Below are positions 24,617 to 32,866 of a DNA stretch of 64,000 bases, one piece after another (position 1 is the first letter of the stretch; each line of letters begins with the position of its first letter). The notes below the pieces were generated by a model. That model made no database searches. It was not told the origin of the DNA and saw only the letters and a list, made by a program, of their open reading frames with translations. Origin of the DNA: Bradyrhizobium sp. NP1. Its GTDB lineage: Bacteria; Pseudomonadota; Alphaproteobacteria; Rhizobiales; Xanthobacteraceae. Location of the stretch: NCBI RefSeq assembly GCF_030378205.1, contig NZ_CP127385.1, positions 5,372,001 through 5,436,000 of the forward strand, written 5' to 3'. The position numbers were made by a program, and so were the translations under genes.

Positions 24617-26080
24617 TCAGCGCCCGTCCCGCGCCTCGCCCTCTCCGGAATTCGCGGGCGCGCGCGCCGGCGGCCGCGGCGGTGCCGGTCGCGGCCGGGC
24701 GACCTGCGGCCGGCGCGGGCCACGCGTGCCGGCCTGCCGATTGGCCTCGGCCAGCCGCGCCTCGCGGATCCGCTCCTGCGCCCGCGTCCGTTCGCGGTGA
24801 CGGGCCAGAGCACCGGCGGTCGCGGCGCTGCCGCGGCCCCACAGATGGATGAAATAGCCGGCGACGCGCCCCGTCGCGCCGCCAGCCCAGACCAGCTCGA
24901 ATGGCGAGAACAGCCGCCAGCGGTCGTCGCCCCACAGGATGCTGCGGGCGATCAACTGGCCGGCCATCGCCGAGGTGTTCAGTCCCTGATGGCCGAAACC
25001 GCTTGCGACCCACAGGCCACGGCGCAGCTGGCCGATCTGCGGCATGCCGTGCACGGTCTGGCCGATGGCGCCGCCCCAGGTCTCCGCAATCTCCACGTCG
25101 CCGAGAGTGGGGAATATGCCGCGAATCCGCCGCCTGATGCGGCCGGCGAAATAATGCGGCGGCATCGGCCAGGTGGTCTCGGGGCTCGACCACATCAGCC
25201 GGTCGCCGTCCACGACGCGGAAATGATCGATGCCGTCGGTGTCGCCGACCGAGCCCTTGAACGCGATTGTCTCCTGAAGGCGCTCGCCGAGCGGCGCCGT
25301 CACCGCGGCGTAGCGCCAGACCGGCAGCAACGTATCCGACAGGCGGCGCAGCGTCGCACCGAGATGGACGTTGCCGGCGAGCACGATATGGGACGCGCGC
25401 AGCCGCGCCGACGGCGTGACGATGCGCTTGCGGATGCCGGAGGCGTCGATCGAGACCACCGGCGTGTCCTCGAAAATGCGGGCGCCAGCGCGCCGGGCGA
25501 GCCGGGCCAGGCCATGGACATAGTTGCGGCCGTCGATCTGGAACGCCTTCGGATAATAGATGCCGTGGAAATAGCGGCCGGACTTGAGCTGGTCGCGCAC
25601 GCGCTCGACCTGCCAACCCTCCACTTCGGTGTCAAAATCCTCGTTCAACACCTGAAGGCGGCTGATCAATTGATCGCCGGCATCGACATTGGAGACTTCC
25701 AGCACACCCTCGCTGAGCCCGATGCCCGGCATCACCTCCTCGGTGGCGTGGGCCCGGACGAAGTCCGCGCCCTCCTTCGACAACGCCCAGAGTTCGCGCG
25801 CGTCCTCGAAGCCGATGCGCTCGATCAGCGGCCCGAGCGGCAGGCTGAAGCCGGGCATGACCGTGCCGAGCTGATGGCCGGACGCGTTCCAGCCGACATG
25901 CCGGCCTTCGAGCACCGCGACGCTGGCGCCGAGCCGCGCGGCCTCCAGCGCGACAGTCAGCCCGGCGAGGCCCGCGCCGACGATGCAAATATCGACGTCC
26001 AGGTCGAAGGAAAGCCGCGAACGCTCATGCGGCACTGCAGCATCCGCATCCCCAGCCGCGCCGGTCGAGTCTTCGCTCAT
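24617..26080 (-). CDS. FAD-dependent amine/D-amino-acid oxidase-like oxidoreductase (DadA/DAO family)
   Basis: A 487-residue flavoprotein. The FAD-binding motif DVDICIVGAGLAGLTVALEAARLGASVAVLE lies at about 28-58, followed by the family's GWNASGHQLGTVMPGF (usually a 'GxSxRNxG' segment). The C-terminal GFGHQGLNTSAMAGQLIA closes the FAD site. Such enzymes oxidise secondary or D-amino acids; the substrate is not evident. The tail beyond ~440 is Arg/Pro/Ala-rich and probably disordered. No operon partner. Confidence 0.85.
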   Translation of the reverse strand: MSEDSTGAAGDADAAVPHERSRLSFDLDVDICIVGAGLAGLTVALEAARLGASVAVLEGRHVGWNASGHQLGTVMPGFSLPLGPLIERIGFEDARELWALSKEGADFVRAHATEEVMPGIGLSEGVLEVSNVDAGDQLISRLQVLNEDFDTEVEGWQVERVRDQLKSGRYFHGIYYPKAFQIDGRNYVHGLARLARRAGARIFEDTPVVSIDASGIRKRIVTPSARLRASHIVLAGNVHLGATLRRLSDTLLPVWRYAAVTAPLGERLQETIAFKGSVGDTDGIDHFRVVDGDRLMWSSPETTWPMPPHYFAGRIRRRIRGIFPTLGDVEIAETWGGAIGQTVHGMPQIGQLRRGLWVASGFGHQGLNTSAMAGQLIARSILWGDDRWRLFSPFELVWAGGATGRVAGYFIHLWGRGSAATAGALARHRERTRAQERIREARLAEANRQAGTRGPRRPQVARPRPAPPRPPARAPANSGEGEARDGR

Positions 26081-26168
26081 CTCTTCCTCTTACGGGCCCC
26101 GTGCGCGCTTGTCACCTTGTCCTTCGTCGCCTTGTCCTTAAGCTAGAAGCTGTACATTAATCGGAACT

Positions 26169-26335
26169 GGCGGTCCGATTCTGACATTCGCTCCCCGCGC
26201 CTTGGGAGGCACGTTTGCGAATGTTGGAAGCAAAGGACCACCGGCAAATTATTGATGCGAGTGGAGGTTTCGATTTGACGTTGGTATGAGGAAAGCGTGG
26301 CAAATGCGTCGCGAACATCAAATCCGGTCCACCAG
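26169..26335 (-). repeat. Composite palindromic intergenic repeat (copy 1)
   Basis: Two adjacent imperfect palindromes: 26169-26242 (arms GGTCCGATTCTGACATTCGC / GCGAATGTTGGAA...GGACC) and ~26257-26335 (arms around GATTTGACGTT / GAACATCAAATC). The whole unit recurs in reverse orientation at 39592-39756. Confidence 0.75.
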
Positions 26336-26355
26336 AAACCAATCGAGGCGACGTC

Positions 26356-26889
26356 ATGCGACGACTGATGCTGCTGCGTCACGCCAAGACCGAAAGCGAG
26401 GCGCCGTCCGGCCGTGACCGGGATCGCCGGCTCGACGAGCGGGGACTGCGCGACGCCGCCGAGATCGGCGGCTGGATCGGCCGCAATCCACCCTTTCCCG
26501 ATGCCATCATGGTTTCGCCAGCGGTGCGGGCGCACCAGACCTGGGACCTCGCCTGGGCCGCAATGAAAGGACTGGCGCCGAAGCCGCATGTCGAGCTTGT
26601 TCCGGACCTGTATGGCGCGGAACCGACCCAGCTGCTCGAGACGATCCGCATGGCCGCGGTCTCCGACCCGAAGCGGCTGATGCTGGTCGGCCACAATCCG
26701 GGCATGCACGAGCTGGCGATGATGCTCGCCGGCAGTGGCGATGCGGCCGGCCGCAAGGCGCTCGCCGACAACCTGCCGACGTCGGGGCTCGTCATCCTCG
26801 ATTTCGACACCGGCGACTGGGGCCACGTCGGCTTCCGCCGCGGCCGCCTGGTGCAATTCGTCAGCCCGAAGCTGTTGAGGCAGACTTAA
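26356..26889 (+). CDS. SixA-type histidine phosphatase
   Basis: A 177-residue histidine-phosphatase-superfamily protein. The N-terminus MRRLMLLRHAKTESE carries the RHxK catalytic motif; DERGLRDA and SPAVRAHQTW are conserved, and the second catalytic His is in VGHNPGMHELA. SixA removes phosphate from histidine residues of HPt or phosphotransferase proteins. The partner here is unknown; an HPt protein is encoded at 46169-46648 but there is no evidence of a link. It directly follows the composite repeat and stands alone. Confidence 0.88.
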   Translation: MRRLMLLRHAKTESEAPSGRDRDRRLDERGLRDAAEIGGWIGRNPPFPDAIMVSPAVRAHQTWDLAWAAMKGLAPKPHVELVPDLYGAEPTQLLETIRMAAVSDPKRLMLVGHNPGMHELAMMLAGSGDAAGRKALADNLPTSGLVILDFDTGDWGHVGFRRGRLVQFVSPKLLRQT

Positions 26890-26951
26890 GGCCCGCATCA
26901 CCGCCCGCCAAACCGTGCTAGCTTCATGCCGGAGAGGGAGGGCGCAACAAG

Positions 26952-27377
26952 ATGTTCAAATCAATTCTCGTGCCGATCGATCTGGCTGACACCGATCTGG
27001 CGAAACCCGCAATCGCAACCGCAGCCACACTCGCCAACACCTGGAACGGCTCGGTCCGTCTGCTCAACGTGCTGCCGATGACGCCGGTGATGCTCGCCGA
27101 ATATGTTCCGGCGGATTTCGACACCCAGCAGCGCGACACGTCGGAAGAAGCGCTTTCGATCGTGGCGCGGGAATCCGGCATCGAGGCTTCCAGGATATCG
27201 GGCGTGGTGCGCCAGGGCGGCATCTATCACGAGATCCTGGAAGAAGCCGCGTCGATGAAGGCCGACCTGATCGTGATGACCTCGCACCGGCCGGCGATGC
27301 GGACCTATTTCCTCGGCTCCAACGCCGGCCACGTCGTGCGCTATGCCAAATGCTCGGTGCTGGTGGTGCGGCACTAA
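26952..27377 (+). CDS. Universal stress protein (UspA family)
   Basis: A 141-residue single-domain Usp. FKSILVPIDLADTDLA starts the Rossmann-like fold, and the C-terminal MTSHRP...FLGSNAGHVVRYAKCSVLVVRH matches the ATP-binding pattern G-S-x-x-x-x-V with final VLVV. A GGAGAGGGAGG ribosome-binding site is present. It probably acts as an ATP-binding stress-tolerance protein. The dispersed repeat at 27377-27500 begins right at its stop codon. Confidence 0.9.
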   Translation: MFKSILVPIDLADTDLAKPAIATAATLANTWNGSVRLLNVLPMTPVMLAEYVPADFDTQQRDTSEEALSIVARESGIEASRISGVVRQGGIYHEILEEAASMKADLIVMTSHRPAMRTYFLGSNAGHVVRYAKCSVLVVRH

Positions 27378-27500
27378 GCACGACGAGATCAGGTTGAATC
27401 GTCATCGCGCTTTAGGTTCTTGATTGAGCATGATCTCCGCGCAAACGCGTTTCGCGTTTGTCGCGAGGGAAAACCGCTACACACTTTTCCGGATTATGCT
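27377..27500 (+). repeat. Dispersed ~125-bp repeat, copy A
   Basis: Near-identical in reverse complement to 29138-29264. Shared landmarks include GACGAGATCAGGTTGAATCG, the palindrome AAACGCGTTTCGCGTTT and ACACTTTTCCGGAT. The two copies frame the ArsR/SRPBCC block as inverted repeats. Confidence 0.85.
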
Positions 27501-27563
27501 CTGGCCTTCAATTGTGCCGTCCAGGCTGATCTTGGAACCCGGACGAAACGCCTGATTCCGGGA

Positions 27564-27998
27564 TCAGCGTTTGCCCTTGGACTCGTTCAGGGTGACGGCG
27601 GCGCGAATGAGCGCCTTCAACGCCTTTTCATCGATCCTGGCGCCCTCCTGAAAATCGATGGCGCGCCTGGTGTTGCCTTCGAGGCTGGAGTTGAAGAGCC
27701 CTGAAGGGTCCTCCAGCGCGGCGCCCTTGGCGAACGTCATCTTCACGACGTTCTTGTAAGTCTCGCCGGTACAGATGATTCCGGCGTGCGACCACACTGG
27801 AACCCCCCTCCACTTCCACTCCTCGACGACGTCAGGGTCGGCTTCCCTGATCAAGGTGCGGAGCCGGCTGAGCATCTTGCCCCGCCAGTCGCCCAGCTCC
27901 TTGATTCTCGCGTCGATCAGGAGAGATGCAGACTCCCCTCCGGCCTCCTCCTTGGCGGTGCTCTTCGTCTTCTTCACGGTTGCCGTCGCTCTCTTCAT
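27564..27998 (-). CDS. DUF1801-family protein
   Basis: A 144-residue protein with a Lys/Thr/Ala-rich N-terminal tail and a DUF1801 core: IKELGDWRGKMLSRLRTLIREADPDVVEEWKWRGVPVWSHAGIICTGETYKNVVKMTFAKGA. DUF1801 proteins (YdhG/YjhX-like fold) have no agreed biochemical function. The start at 27998 follows the family. It is the last gene of the block that begins with the ArsR regulator. A Lys-rich tail could bind nucleic acid, but that is speculation. Confidence 0.8.
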   Translation of the reverse strand: MKRATATVKKTKSTAKEEAGGESASLLIDARIKELGDWRGKMLSRLRTLIREADPDVVEEWKWRGVPVWSHAGIICTGETYKNVVKMTFAKGAALEDPSGLFNSSLEGNTRRAIDFQEGARIDEKALKALIRAAVTLNESKGKR

Positions 27999-28030
27999 GG
28001 TCGTTCTCGCTGGTGTGGTGGCCTTCGCTT

Positions 28031-28252
28031 CTAACCGGCGGCGTCTCGTACCCCGCGCCACTTCGCGGCATATGGCAACGCGAACAGGTACAGGCCGCTG
28101 AGCAGCAGCAGCACGAGCGGGAACAGCGCCAGCAGGCCGACCCAGACCGCTTGCACATTCTGCACGAGCGCCACCACGTTGACGATGACGGCCGCCGTGA
28201 AGGCAAGGGACAGCCAACGGTGAAGCTGTCGAATCCACATGTTCCAGTTCAA
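28031..28252 (-). CDS. Small two-helix membrane protein
   Basis: A ~73-residue protein. A TTG start at 28252 is proposed because AAGGAGA lies six bases upstream; the first ATG (MWIRQLHRWLS) is 12 bases later and too far from it. Two hydrophobic segments are clear: LAFTAAVIVNVVALVQNV and VGLLALFPLVLLLLSGLYLFAL. The WIRQLHRWLSL lead resembles the first helix of PepSY-associated membrane proteins, but no domain is firmly recognised. It lies between the SRPBCC and DUF1801 genes. Confidence 0.65.
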   Translation of the reverse strand: MNWNMWIRQLHRWLSLAFTAAVIVNVVALVQNVQAVWVGLLALFPLVLLLLSGLYLFALPYAAKWRGVRDAAG

Positions 28253-28293
28253 TCGAGATCTCCTTCCGATGATGCAGCGCGACGCGGCGGGCT

Positions 28294-28725
28294 TCAGTCC
28301 GCCCGCGCCATGACCTGCTCCAGCTTCGTGAAGAACTGCTGCCACCCCAGCCTGGCGCCGCCGTAGGCCTGCTTCTGATCCGGCCGGAAGCCCGCCTGCT
28401 CGACGCGCAGATGGGTGCCGCTGCGCGTTGGCGTGAGCGTGAAGGTCACCACGCTTTGCAGGTTGTAGGCCGCGTCGTCGTGGGCAAAATTCCAGGTGTA
28501 GGCCAGCGTACGCTGCGGCTCGATGGCGAGCACCTCGCAGTCCAGCACGCCGCCCCAGTCGCCGCGAAGATTGAAGCGGTGCCCCACGACGGGCGCGAAG
28601 TCATTCTTCATCAGCCACTCCTCCATCAGGTGCGGTTGCGTCAGCGCGCGCCAGATCTTCTCCGGCGGAAAAGGGATTTCCCGTTCGACAATCACGGAAA
28701 GCGTTTCGGCCGTGGCGTTGTTCAT
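28294..28725 (-). CDS. SRPBCC/AHSA1-family protein
   Basis: A 143-residue START-like beta-grip protein: VIVEREIPFPPEKIWRALTQPHLMEEWLMKNDFAPVVGHRFNLRG is the AHSA1 N-terminal signature, ending RLGWQQFFTKLEQVM. Members bind hydrophobic ligands and are very often encoded directly behind an ArsR regulator, as here. Its start codon overlaps the arsR stop (ATGA), so translation is coupled. The ligand is unknown. Confidence 0.88.
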   Translation of the reverse strand: MNNATAETLSVIVEREIPFPPEKIWRALTQPHLMEEWLMKNDFAPVVGHRFNLRGDWGGVLDCEVLAIEPQRTLAYTWNFAHDDAAYNLQSVVTFTLTPTRSGTHLRVEQAGFRPDQKQAYGGARLGWQQFFTKLEQVMARAD

Positions 28726-29045
28726 TGGTCCATCCTTTTCAGCAGATCTTCGAGGTCGTCGAACCGGCTTTCCCAGAACCCCGCCATCCGGCTTGTCCAG
28801 TCGATCAGCGGCGCCAGGGCGCCGAGCTGCGCGCTATAGTGCGTCTGGCGGCCTTCATGGCGGTCGCGCACCAGCCCGGCCTGCTTCAGGAGGCCGAGAT
28901 GCTTCGAAACGGCGGGCTGCGACACCCCGGCCCGGGCCGTCAGGGCCCCCACCGTCTGCTCTCCGTCGCGGCACAATCGCTCGAAGATCGCCCGCCGCGT
29001 TGGATCGGCGAGCGTTCTGAACAGCACATCGTGGGCATCAGGCAT
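28722..29045 (-). CDS. ArsR-family transcriptional regulator
   Basis: A 107-residue winged-helix repressor: VLFRTLADPTRRAIFERLCRDGEQTVGALTARAGVSQPAVSKHLGLLKQAGLVRDRHEGRQTHYS. It lacks the ELCVCDL metal site of ArsR/SmtB sensors, so it belongs to the non-metal group usually paired with SRPBCC proteins. The start at 29045 is preferred over an upstream in-frame ATG that would overlap the operator at 29048-29075. It probably autoregulates the four-gene block through that site. Confidence 0.9.
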   Translation of the reverse strand: MPDAHDVLFRTLADPTRRAIFERLCRDGEQTVGALTARAGVSQPAVSKHLGLLKQAGLVRDRHEGRQTHYSAQLGALAPLIDWTSRMAGFWESRFDDLEDLLKRMDQ

Positions 29046-29047
29046 TG

Positions 29048-29075
29048 CGATCAATAACCGGCTAGTTATTGATCG
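29048..29075. promoter_or_regulatory. Operator for the ArsR regulator
   Basis: CGATCAATAAC-N6-GTTATTGATCG, a perfect 11-bp inverted repeat, ends three bases before the arsR start codon. Binding here would block initiation of the block. Confidence 0.7.
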
Positions 29076-29137
29076 ACGTATAACCAAATGGATATGGATT
29101 AGTCAAGCGCCGGCGGCGCGATCCGCCGCTCCGCCAG

Positions 29138-29264
29138 GCATGATCCGGAAAAGTGTGCAGCGGTTTTCCCTCGCGACAAACGCGAAACGCGTTTGCGCGG
29201 AGATCATGCTCAATCAAGAATCTGGAGCGCGATGACGATTCAACCTGATCTCGTCGCGCTTTAG
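29138..29264 (-). repeat. Dispersed ~125-bp repeat, copy B
   Basis: Reverse-complement partner of 27377-27500. Its end touches the 3' end of the DUF1127 gene, so its last bases include that gene's stop codon region. Confidence 0.85.
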
Positions 29265-29485
29265 GGGCGCAGATGCCATTCGCCCTTCACGGCGGGCTCG
29301 ATCTGGCTGCGCATCAGGCCGATGTCGCGGAGCTCGCGGTCATCTAGGCGATGCAGGGCCCTGATTGCCTCCCGGCGCATCCAGTGCACGGCGAGGCGGC
29401 TGACGCATCGCGCAAACCATCCGGAGCGTTGGCGGGCCGAATGCCGGGCGGCAGACCGATCGCTGGGCATGAAAATCGTCGTCAT
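29261..29485 (-). CDS. DUF1127 small Arg-rich protein
   Basis: A 74-residue protein whose C-terminal half RREAIRALHRLDDRELRDIGLMRSQIEPAV is the YjiS/DUF1127 motif ('L..L.D..L.DIGl.R..I'). Related small proteins in alphaproteobacteria affect RNA and phosphate/C1 metabolism, but the family role is not settled. GGAGAAGCAGG precedes the ATG at 29485. It is divergent from the MocR regulator. Confidence 0.85.
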   Translation of the reverse strand: MTTIFMPSDRSAARHSARQRSGWFARCVSRLAVHWMRREAIRALHRLDDRELRDIGLMRSQIEPAVKGEWHLRP

Positions 29486-29620
29486 CCTGCTTCTCCGAAT
29501 GTCCCGCGGCAGACGGATGCCGTCGGCGCAACCGCCTTCCGGTTGCACGTGGTGAGCGAGGAAGGCCTGCGCATTGCTCGCGACATCAGCGGGGTTGTTT
29601 CGGAGTAGATGATCCGATAA

Positions 29621-29657
29621 TTGTCTCGGTTCAAGAGAAACATTGATCTCGGTGCAA
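29621..29657. promoter_or_regulatory. Direct-repeat operator upstream of the MocR gene
   Basis: TTGTCTCGGTTCAA (29621-29634) and TTGATCTCGGTGCAA (29643-29657) are direct repeats 22 bases apart, about two DNA turns. MocR regulators typically bind such repeats. Confidence 0.55.
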
Positions 29658-29659
29658 TA

Positions 29660-31003
29660 ATGTCGCGCTACGAATATCTGAAGCTGGCCGACGCCGTGGC
29701 CGCCGAGATCGCCGGCGGCACGTTGAAGCCCGGCGATCGCCTGCCGCCGCAGCGAAGCTTCGCCTATGAGCGCAACATCGCCGTCTCCACGGCGAGCCGG
29801 GTCTATACCGAGCTGTTGCGCCGCGGACTCGTGGTCGGCGAAGTCGGCCGCGGCACCTTCGTTTCCGGTGAAGCGCGGCGCGGCGTGGCCGCGCCTTCGG
29901 AGCCGCGCGGGGTACGCATCGACCTCGAATTCAACTACCCGCTGCTGCCGGTGCAGGCGGCGATGATTGCACGGAGCCTGCAAGGCCTGCAGCGGCCGGA
30001 TGCGCTCGAGCTTGCCTTAAGGCCAGCCGCCAGCAACGGCACAGCGGCGGCGCGAACCGTGTCGGCGGCTTATCTCGCGCGCAAAGGCTGGTCGGTGGAC
30101 CCGGAGCAAATCGTCTTCACCGCCAACGGCCGGCAGAGCATGGCGGCGGCGCTGGCCGCGCTGGTGCCATCAGGAGGGCGATGCGGCGTCGAGCCCCTCA
30201 CCTATCCCTTCATCAAGGGGATTGCAGCCCGGCTCGGCGTGACGCTGGTGCCGCTTGCGATGGACGAGGACGGCGTGCGTCCCGATGCCGTTCAGAAGGC
30301 GCATCGCGAGGCACGGCTCTCCGCGCTCTATCTTCAGCCGATCCTGCACAATCCGCTCGGCATCACCATGCCGCCGGCACGCCGCGCCGAACTGCTGCGC
30401 GTCGTCGAGAAGCTCGACCTCACCATCATCGAGGACGCGGTCTACGGCTTTCTCGAGGACGAGGCGCCGCTCGCCGCGCAGGCGCCCGACCGGTGCGTCC
30501 TGATCGAGAGCCTGTCGAAGAAGGTCGCGCCCGGCCTCGCGCTCGGCTTCATCGTCTGTCCGCCGCGCCTGCGCGAAAGCATCATGGCCGCGATCCGCTC
30601 GGGCGGATGGACCACTTCCGGCTATGCGCTGGCGGCCGGGCAGCGGCTGATGGATGACGGCACGGCCGCCGAACTGTCGCGGCTCAAGCGCATCGACGCC
30701 GCGGAGCGCCAGCAGATGGCCGCGGAGCGCCTTGCCGGTTTCGAGATCAAGGCGAACCCGAAATCCTATCATCTGTGGCTGACCCTGCCGCCCTACTGGC
30801 GCTCGCAAACCTTCGTCGCCGCGGCGGCGCGGCGCGACATTGCGCTGACGCCTTCGACGACATTCGCGACAAGCCCGGGGCACGCGCCGAACGCCGTCCG
30901 CCTGGCGCTGGCCGCGCCGCGGCTCGAGCAGCTCGACAGCGGCCTGCGGACGCTGGCGGGACTGCTGAACGCAAAGGAGGAGGATTTCGACTCGACCGAA
31001 TAG
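29660..31003 (+). CDS. MocR-type regulator (GntR HTH + aminotransferase domain)
   Basis: A 447-residue fusion: winged helix at ~1-75 (YEYLKLADAVAAEIAGGTLKPGDRLPPQRSFAYERNIAVSTASRVYTELLRRGLV) and a class I aminotransferase-like domain from ~100, with the PLP lysine in ESLSKKVAPGLALGF near residue 287 and the conserved LHNPLGITMP. Such proteins sense an amino acid or PLP vitamers rather than catalyse transamination. The ATG at 29660 has a weak ribosome-binding site; a TTG at 29621 would start inside the direct-repeat operator. No clear target is adjacent other than the divergent DUF1127 gene. Confidence 0.87.
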   Translation: MSRYEYLKLADAVAAEIAGGTLKPGDRLPPQRSFAYERNIAVSTASRVYTELLRRGLVVGEVGRGTFVSGEARRGVAAPSEPRGVRIDLEFNYPLLPVQAAMIARSLQGLQRPDALELALRPAASNGTAAARTVSAAYLARKGWSVDPEQIVFTANGRQSMAAALAALVPSGGRCGVEPLTYPFIKGIAARLGVTLVPLAMDEDGVRPDAVQKAHREARLSALYLQPILHNPLGITMPPARRAELLRVVEKLDLTIIEDAVYGFLEDEAPLAAQAPDRCVLIESLSKKVAPGLALGFIVCPPRLRESIMAAIRSGGWTTSGYALAAGQRLMDDGTAAELSRLKRIDAAERQQMAAERLAGFEIKANPKSYHLWLTLPPYWRSQTFVAAAARRDIALTPSTTFATSPGHAPNAVRLALAAPRLEQLDSGLRTLAGLLNAKEEDFDSTE

Positions 31004-31012
31004 AGTCTGGGC

Positions 31013-31037
31013 AGCGAACGTCAAATCCGCTCCATTA
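31013..31037 (+). repeat. Half of a palindromic intergenic repeat
   Basis: GCGAACGTCAAATCCGCTCC matches the right arm seen at 39643 and 45140. A degraded left arm may lie in the last codons of the MocR gene (GGATTTCGA at 30983). Confidence 0.5.
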
Positions 31038-31616
31038 GACCGGCCAGTCCGCGATGAAGCCCTTGGCCTTGTAGGGCTCGATCTTGTCCCACTCGGCGAG
31101 CATGCGGCGGGAGAATTCGGGGTGCGTGTGCCAAAGCGCGCGTGGCACGTCGAAGCAGTCGACGGTGACCAGCATCTTGGTCACTTCGGGCCAGTGCCGC
31201 TGCAGCGTCATCGGATAGCGCCGTGCGGTCCAGCTGTTGCCGAGGCAGATGGCGCTGCGGATATTTTCAAGCCCGAGCGCCGCATCGATGACGGGCAGCG
31301 AGAAGATCACGTTCTCGCCGGTGTTGAGCGCGCGATGCTCCTCCAGGATGATCGCGTCCGGAATGCCGCACGCCACCATCGCCGCCTTGATGATCGCGCA
31401 TTCGGAAAGCTCCGACCCGGCCGTCACGCCGCCGCTGACGATCGCCCAGCGGAAAAACCCGTCGCGATAAAGCTCGAGCGCCGCTGCGACGCGCGCGGCA
31501 ACGTCCTCGCGCGTGCCGAATACGAACAGCAGATCGGCAGGCTTGAGCTCGGTCGCGACCAGGTGCTTCGCATTGATCTCGGCGATTTCCGCCGGGCTCG
31601 GCCTGCGATCGTTCAT
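31035..31616 (-). CDS. YdcF-family (DUF218) protein
   Basis: A 193-residue protein with the DUF218 pattern: LLFVFGTR near the N-terminus, ALELYRDGFFRWAIVSGG, then a GIPDAIILEEHRALNTGENVIFSL block. The family includes ElyC-type envelope proteins and soluble YdcF, which binds S-adenosylmethionine. No transmembrane segment is visible here, so the soluble branch is more likely. Convergent with the MocR gene. Confidence 0.82.
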   Translation of the reverse strand: MNDRRPSPAEIAEINAKHLVATELKPADLLFVFGTREDVAARVAAALELYRDGFFRWAIVSGGVTAGSELSECAIIKAAMVACGIPDAIILEEHRALNTGENVIFSLPVIDAALGLENIRSAICLGNSWTARRYPMTLQRHWPEVTKMLVTVDCFDVPRALWHTHPEFSRRMLAEWDKIEPYKAKGFIADWPV

Positions 31617-31681
31617 GGGCGCAGCACCATGCCCTGCGGCCGTCGCACCGCGAACTCACGTTTGATTGCCAAACAAGACAG

Positions 31682-32275
31682 CTATGGCAGCAGCGCGTCG
31701 GGCAGATGGTCGAATCCGTACGTCAGCGGCCGGTTGCGCCGGATGAAGCCGCCGACCTGCCAGCTGAACAGCGCCGCGAAGCCAACGAGGAACAGCGCGC
31801 CGGTCCATTCGCCGGTCGTGAGCGCGCGGACCAGCAGGCCCGCCATCGCGAGCGCCAGCAGCACGACCACGATCAGCGCCGCGGCATAGATTCTGGCGTT
31901 GAGCCCGCCGGTCAGCACCGCCCTGCTCCCGGCGGCCGCCATCCGCGCGTGCAGGCCGACGATGAAGACGCGATAATCCTTGTCCTGCGGCGCCATCAGC
32001 GCCGCGGTCTGCCAGGTGGTCGAGAGGATGGCGAGGCGGCCGCCGTCTTCATGGCGGATGTCGGCGCGAAAGCGGCGCGACTGCATCGACACCGGCCGAT
32101 AGGACAGCCGGATCGCGGCGATTTGCGCATAGGGCCAGGTTCCGGAACGGCCGGCGATATGCCAGGACAATCCGCCGTCGGTCAGCTCGAATTGATGCGC
32201 CGATCCGATCAGCGAGGCCTTGTAGGCGTAGCGGATGGTCGGTGCGGCGGCGTGATCCGGAAGGGCGTCAGTCAT
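31682..32275 (-). CDS. Two-helix membrane protein of unknown function
   Basis: A 197-residue protein that I do not recognise. Residues ~15-125 look like a cytoplasmic PH-like beta domain (LTDGGLSWHIAGRSGTWPYAQIAAIRLSYRP), followed by two transmembrane segments (IYAAALIVVVLLALAMAGLLV and GALFLVGFAALFSWQVGGF). It starts ten bases after the stop of the DUF1772 gene, so the two are probably co-transcribed. Confidence 0.7.
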   Translation of the reverse strand: MTDALPDHAAAPTIRYAYKASLIGSAHQFELTDGGLSWHIAGRSGTWPYAQIAAIRLSYRPVSMQSRRFRADIRHEDGGRLAILSTTWQTAALMAPQDKDYRVFIVGLHARMAAAGSRAVLTGGLNARIYAAALIVVVLLALAMAGLLVRALTTGEWTGALFLVGFAALFSWQVGGFIRRNRPLTYGFDHLPDALLP

Positions 32276-32285
32276 GAATCGCAGT

Positions 32286-32720
32286 CTAGCGCGCCATGCA
32301 GGCCCAGAAGAAGGCGAGCGCCGCGATCGCGCCGAGCGCGAGGCGCACGCGATGCAGCACGCCCCATTTGACGATCAGCGCGCGCGATGCGGCGCCGGCA
32401 TCGCCGAGCGCGGTCGCGACCAGCGCGTCATTGGTGGGCTTGATGGCAATCAGCGTCCATGGCCACGGCAGGATCATCGCGACGGCTCCGACCAGAAAGC
32501 CGGGATGCGCGAGCTGCCAGAAGGCGATCACGCCGAGCGCGCATCCGATCAGCGCCAGCGGGGCCTGCATCGCGGTTCCGCGGTGATAGGACGGTTTCCA
32601 TTCGCAGAGCAGCGCGCGGTCGTCCAGCACGAGCCGCGCGGGCTGCTCGACCACGCTCACATAGAGCGCAGCGCCGGTGAAGATCGCAGCCGCCATCAAC
32701 GCCAACAAGCCGATCGCCAT
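32286..32720 (-). CDS. DUF1772-family membrane protein
   Basis: A 144-residue protein with four hydrophobic helices. The pattern ALYVSVVEQPARLVL followed by a W-x-PSY motif (EWKPSYHRG) and a C-terminal WGVLHRVRLALGAIAALAFF is typical of DUF1772/anthrone-oxygenase-like membrane proteins. Function is not established. It lies immediately upstream of the two-helix protein in one run. Confidence 0.75.
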   Translation of the reverse strand: MAIGLLALMAAAIFTGAALYVSVVEQPARLVLDDRALLCEWKPSYHRGTAMQAPLALIGCALGVIAFWQLAHPGFLVGAVAMILPWPWTLIAIKPTNDALVATALGDAGAASRALIVKWGVLHRVRLALGAIAALAFFWACMAR

Positions 32721-32866
32721 CTGCTGCTCCCTCCCGCGGGGAAAACCACGTCAAGGTGAGCGCGGGCGCACCGCCTCCCTTGCGTGGCAAGCAGGCTTCA
32801 TCCTACAAATCGGCGACACTGATTTGAAGCCTTGCCCGAAAAGCGCGTATCCGCGAAAGCGTCCTC

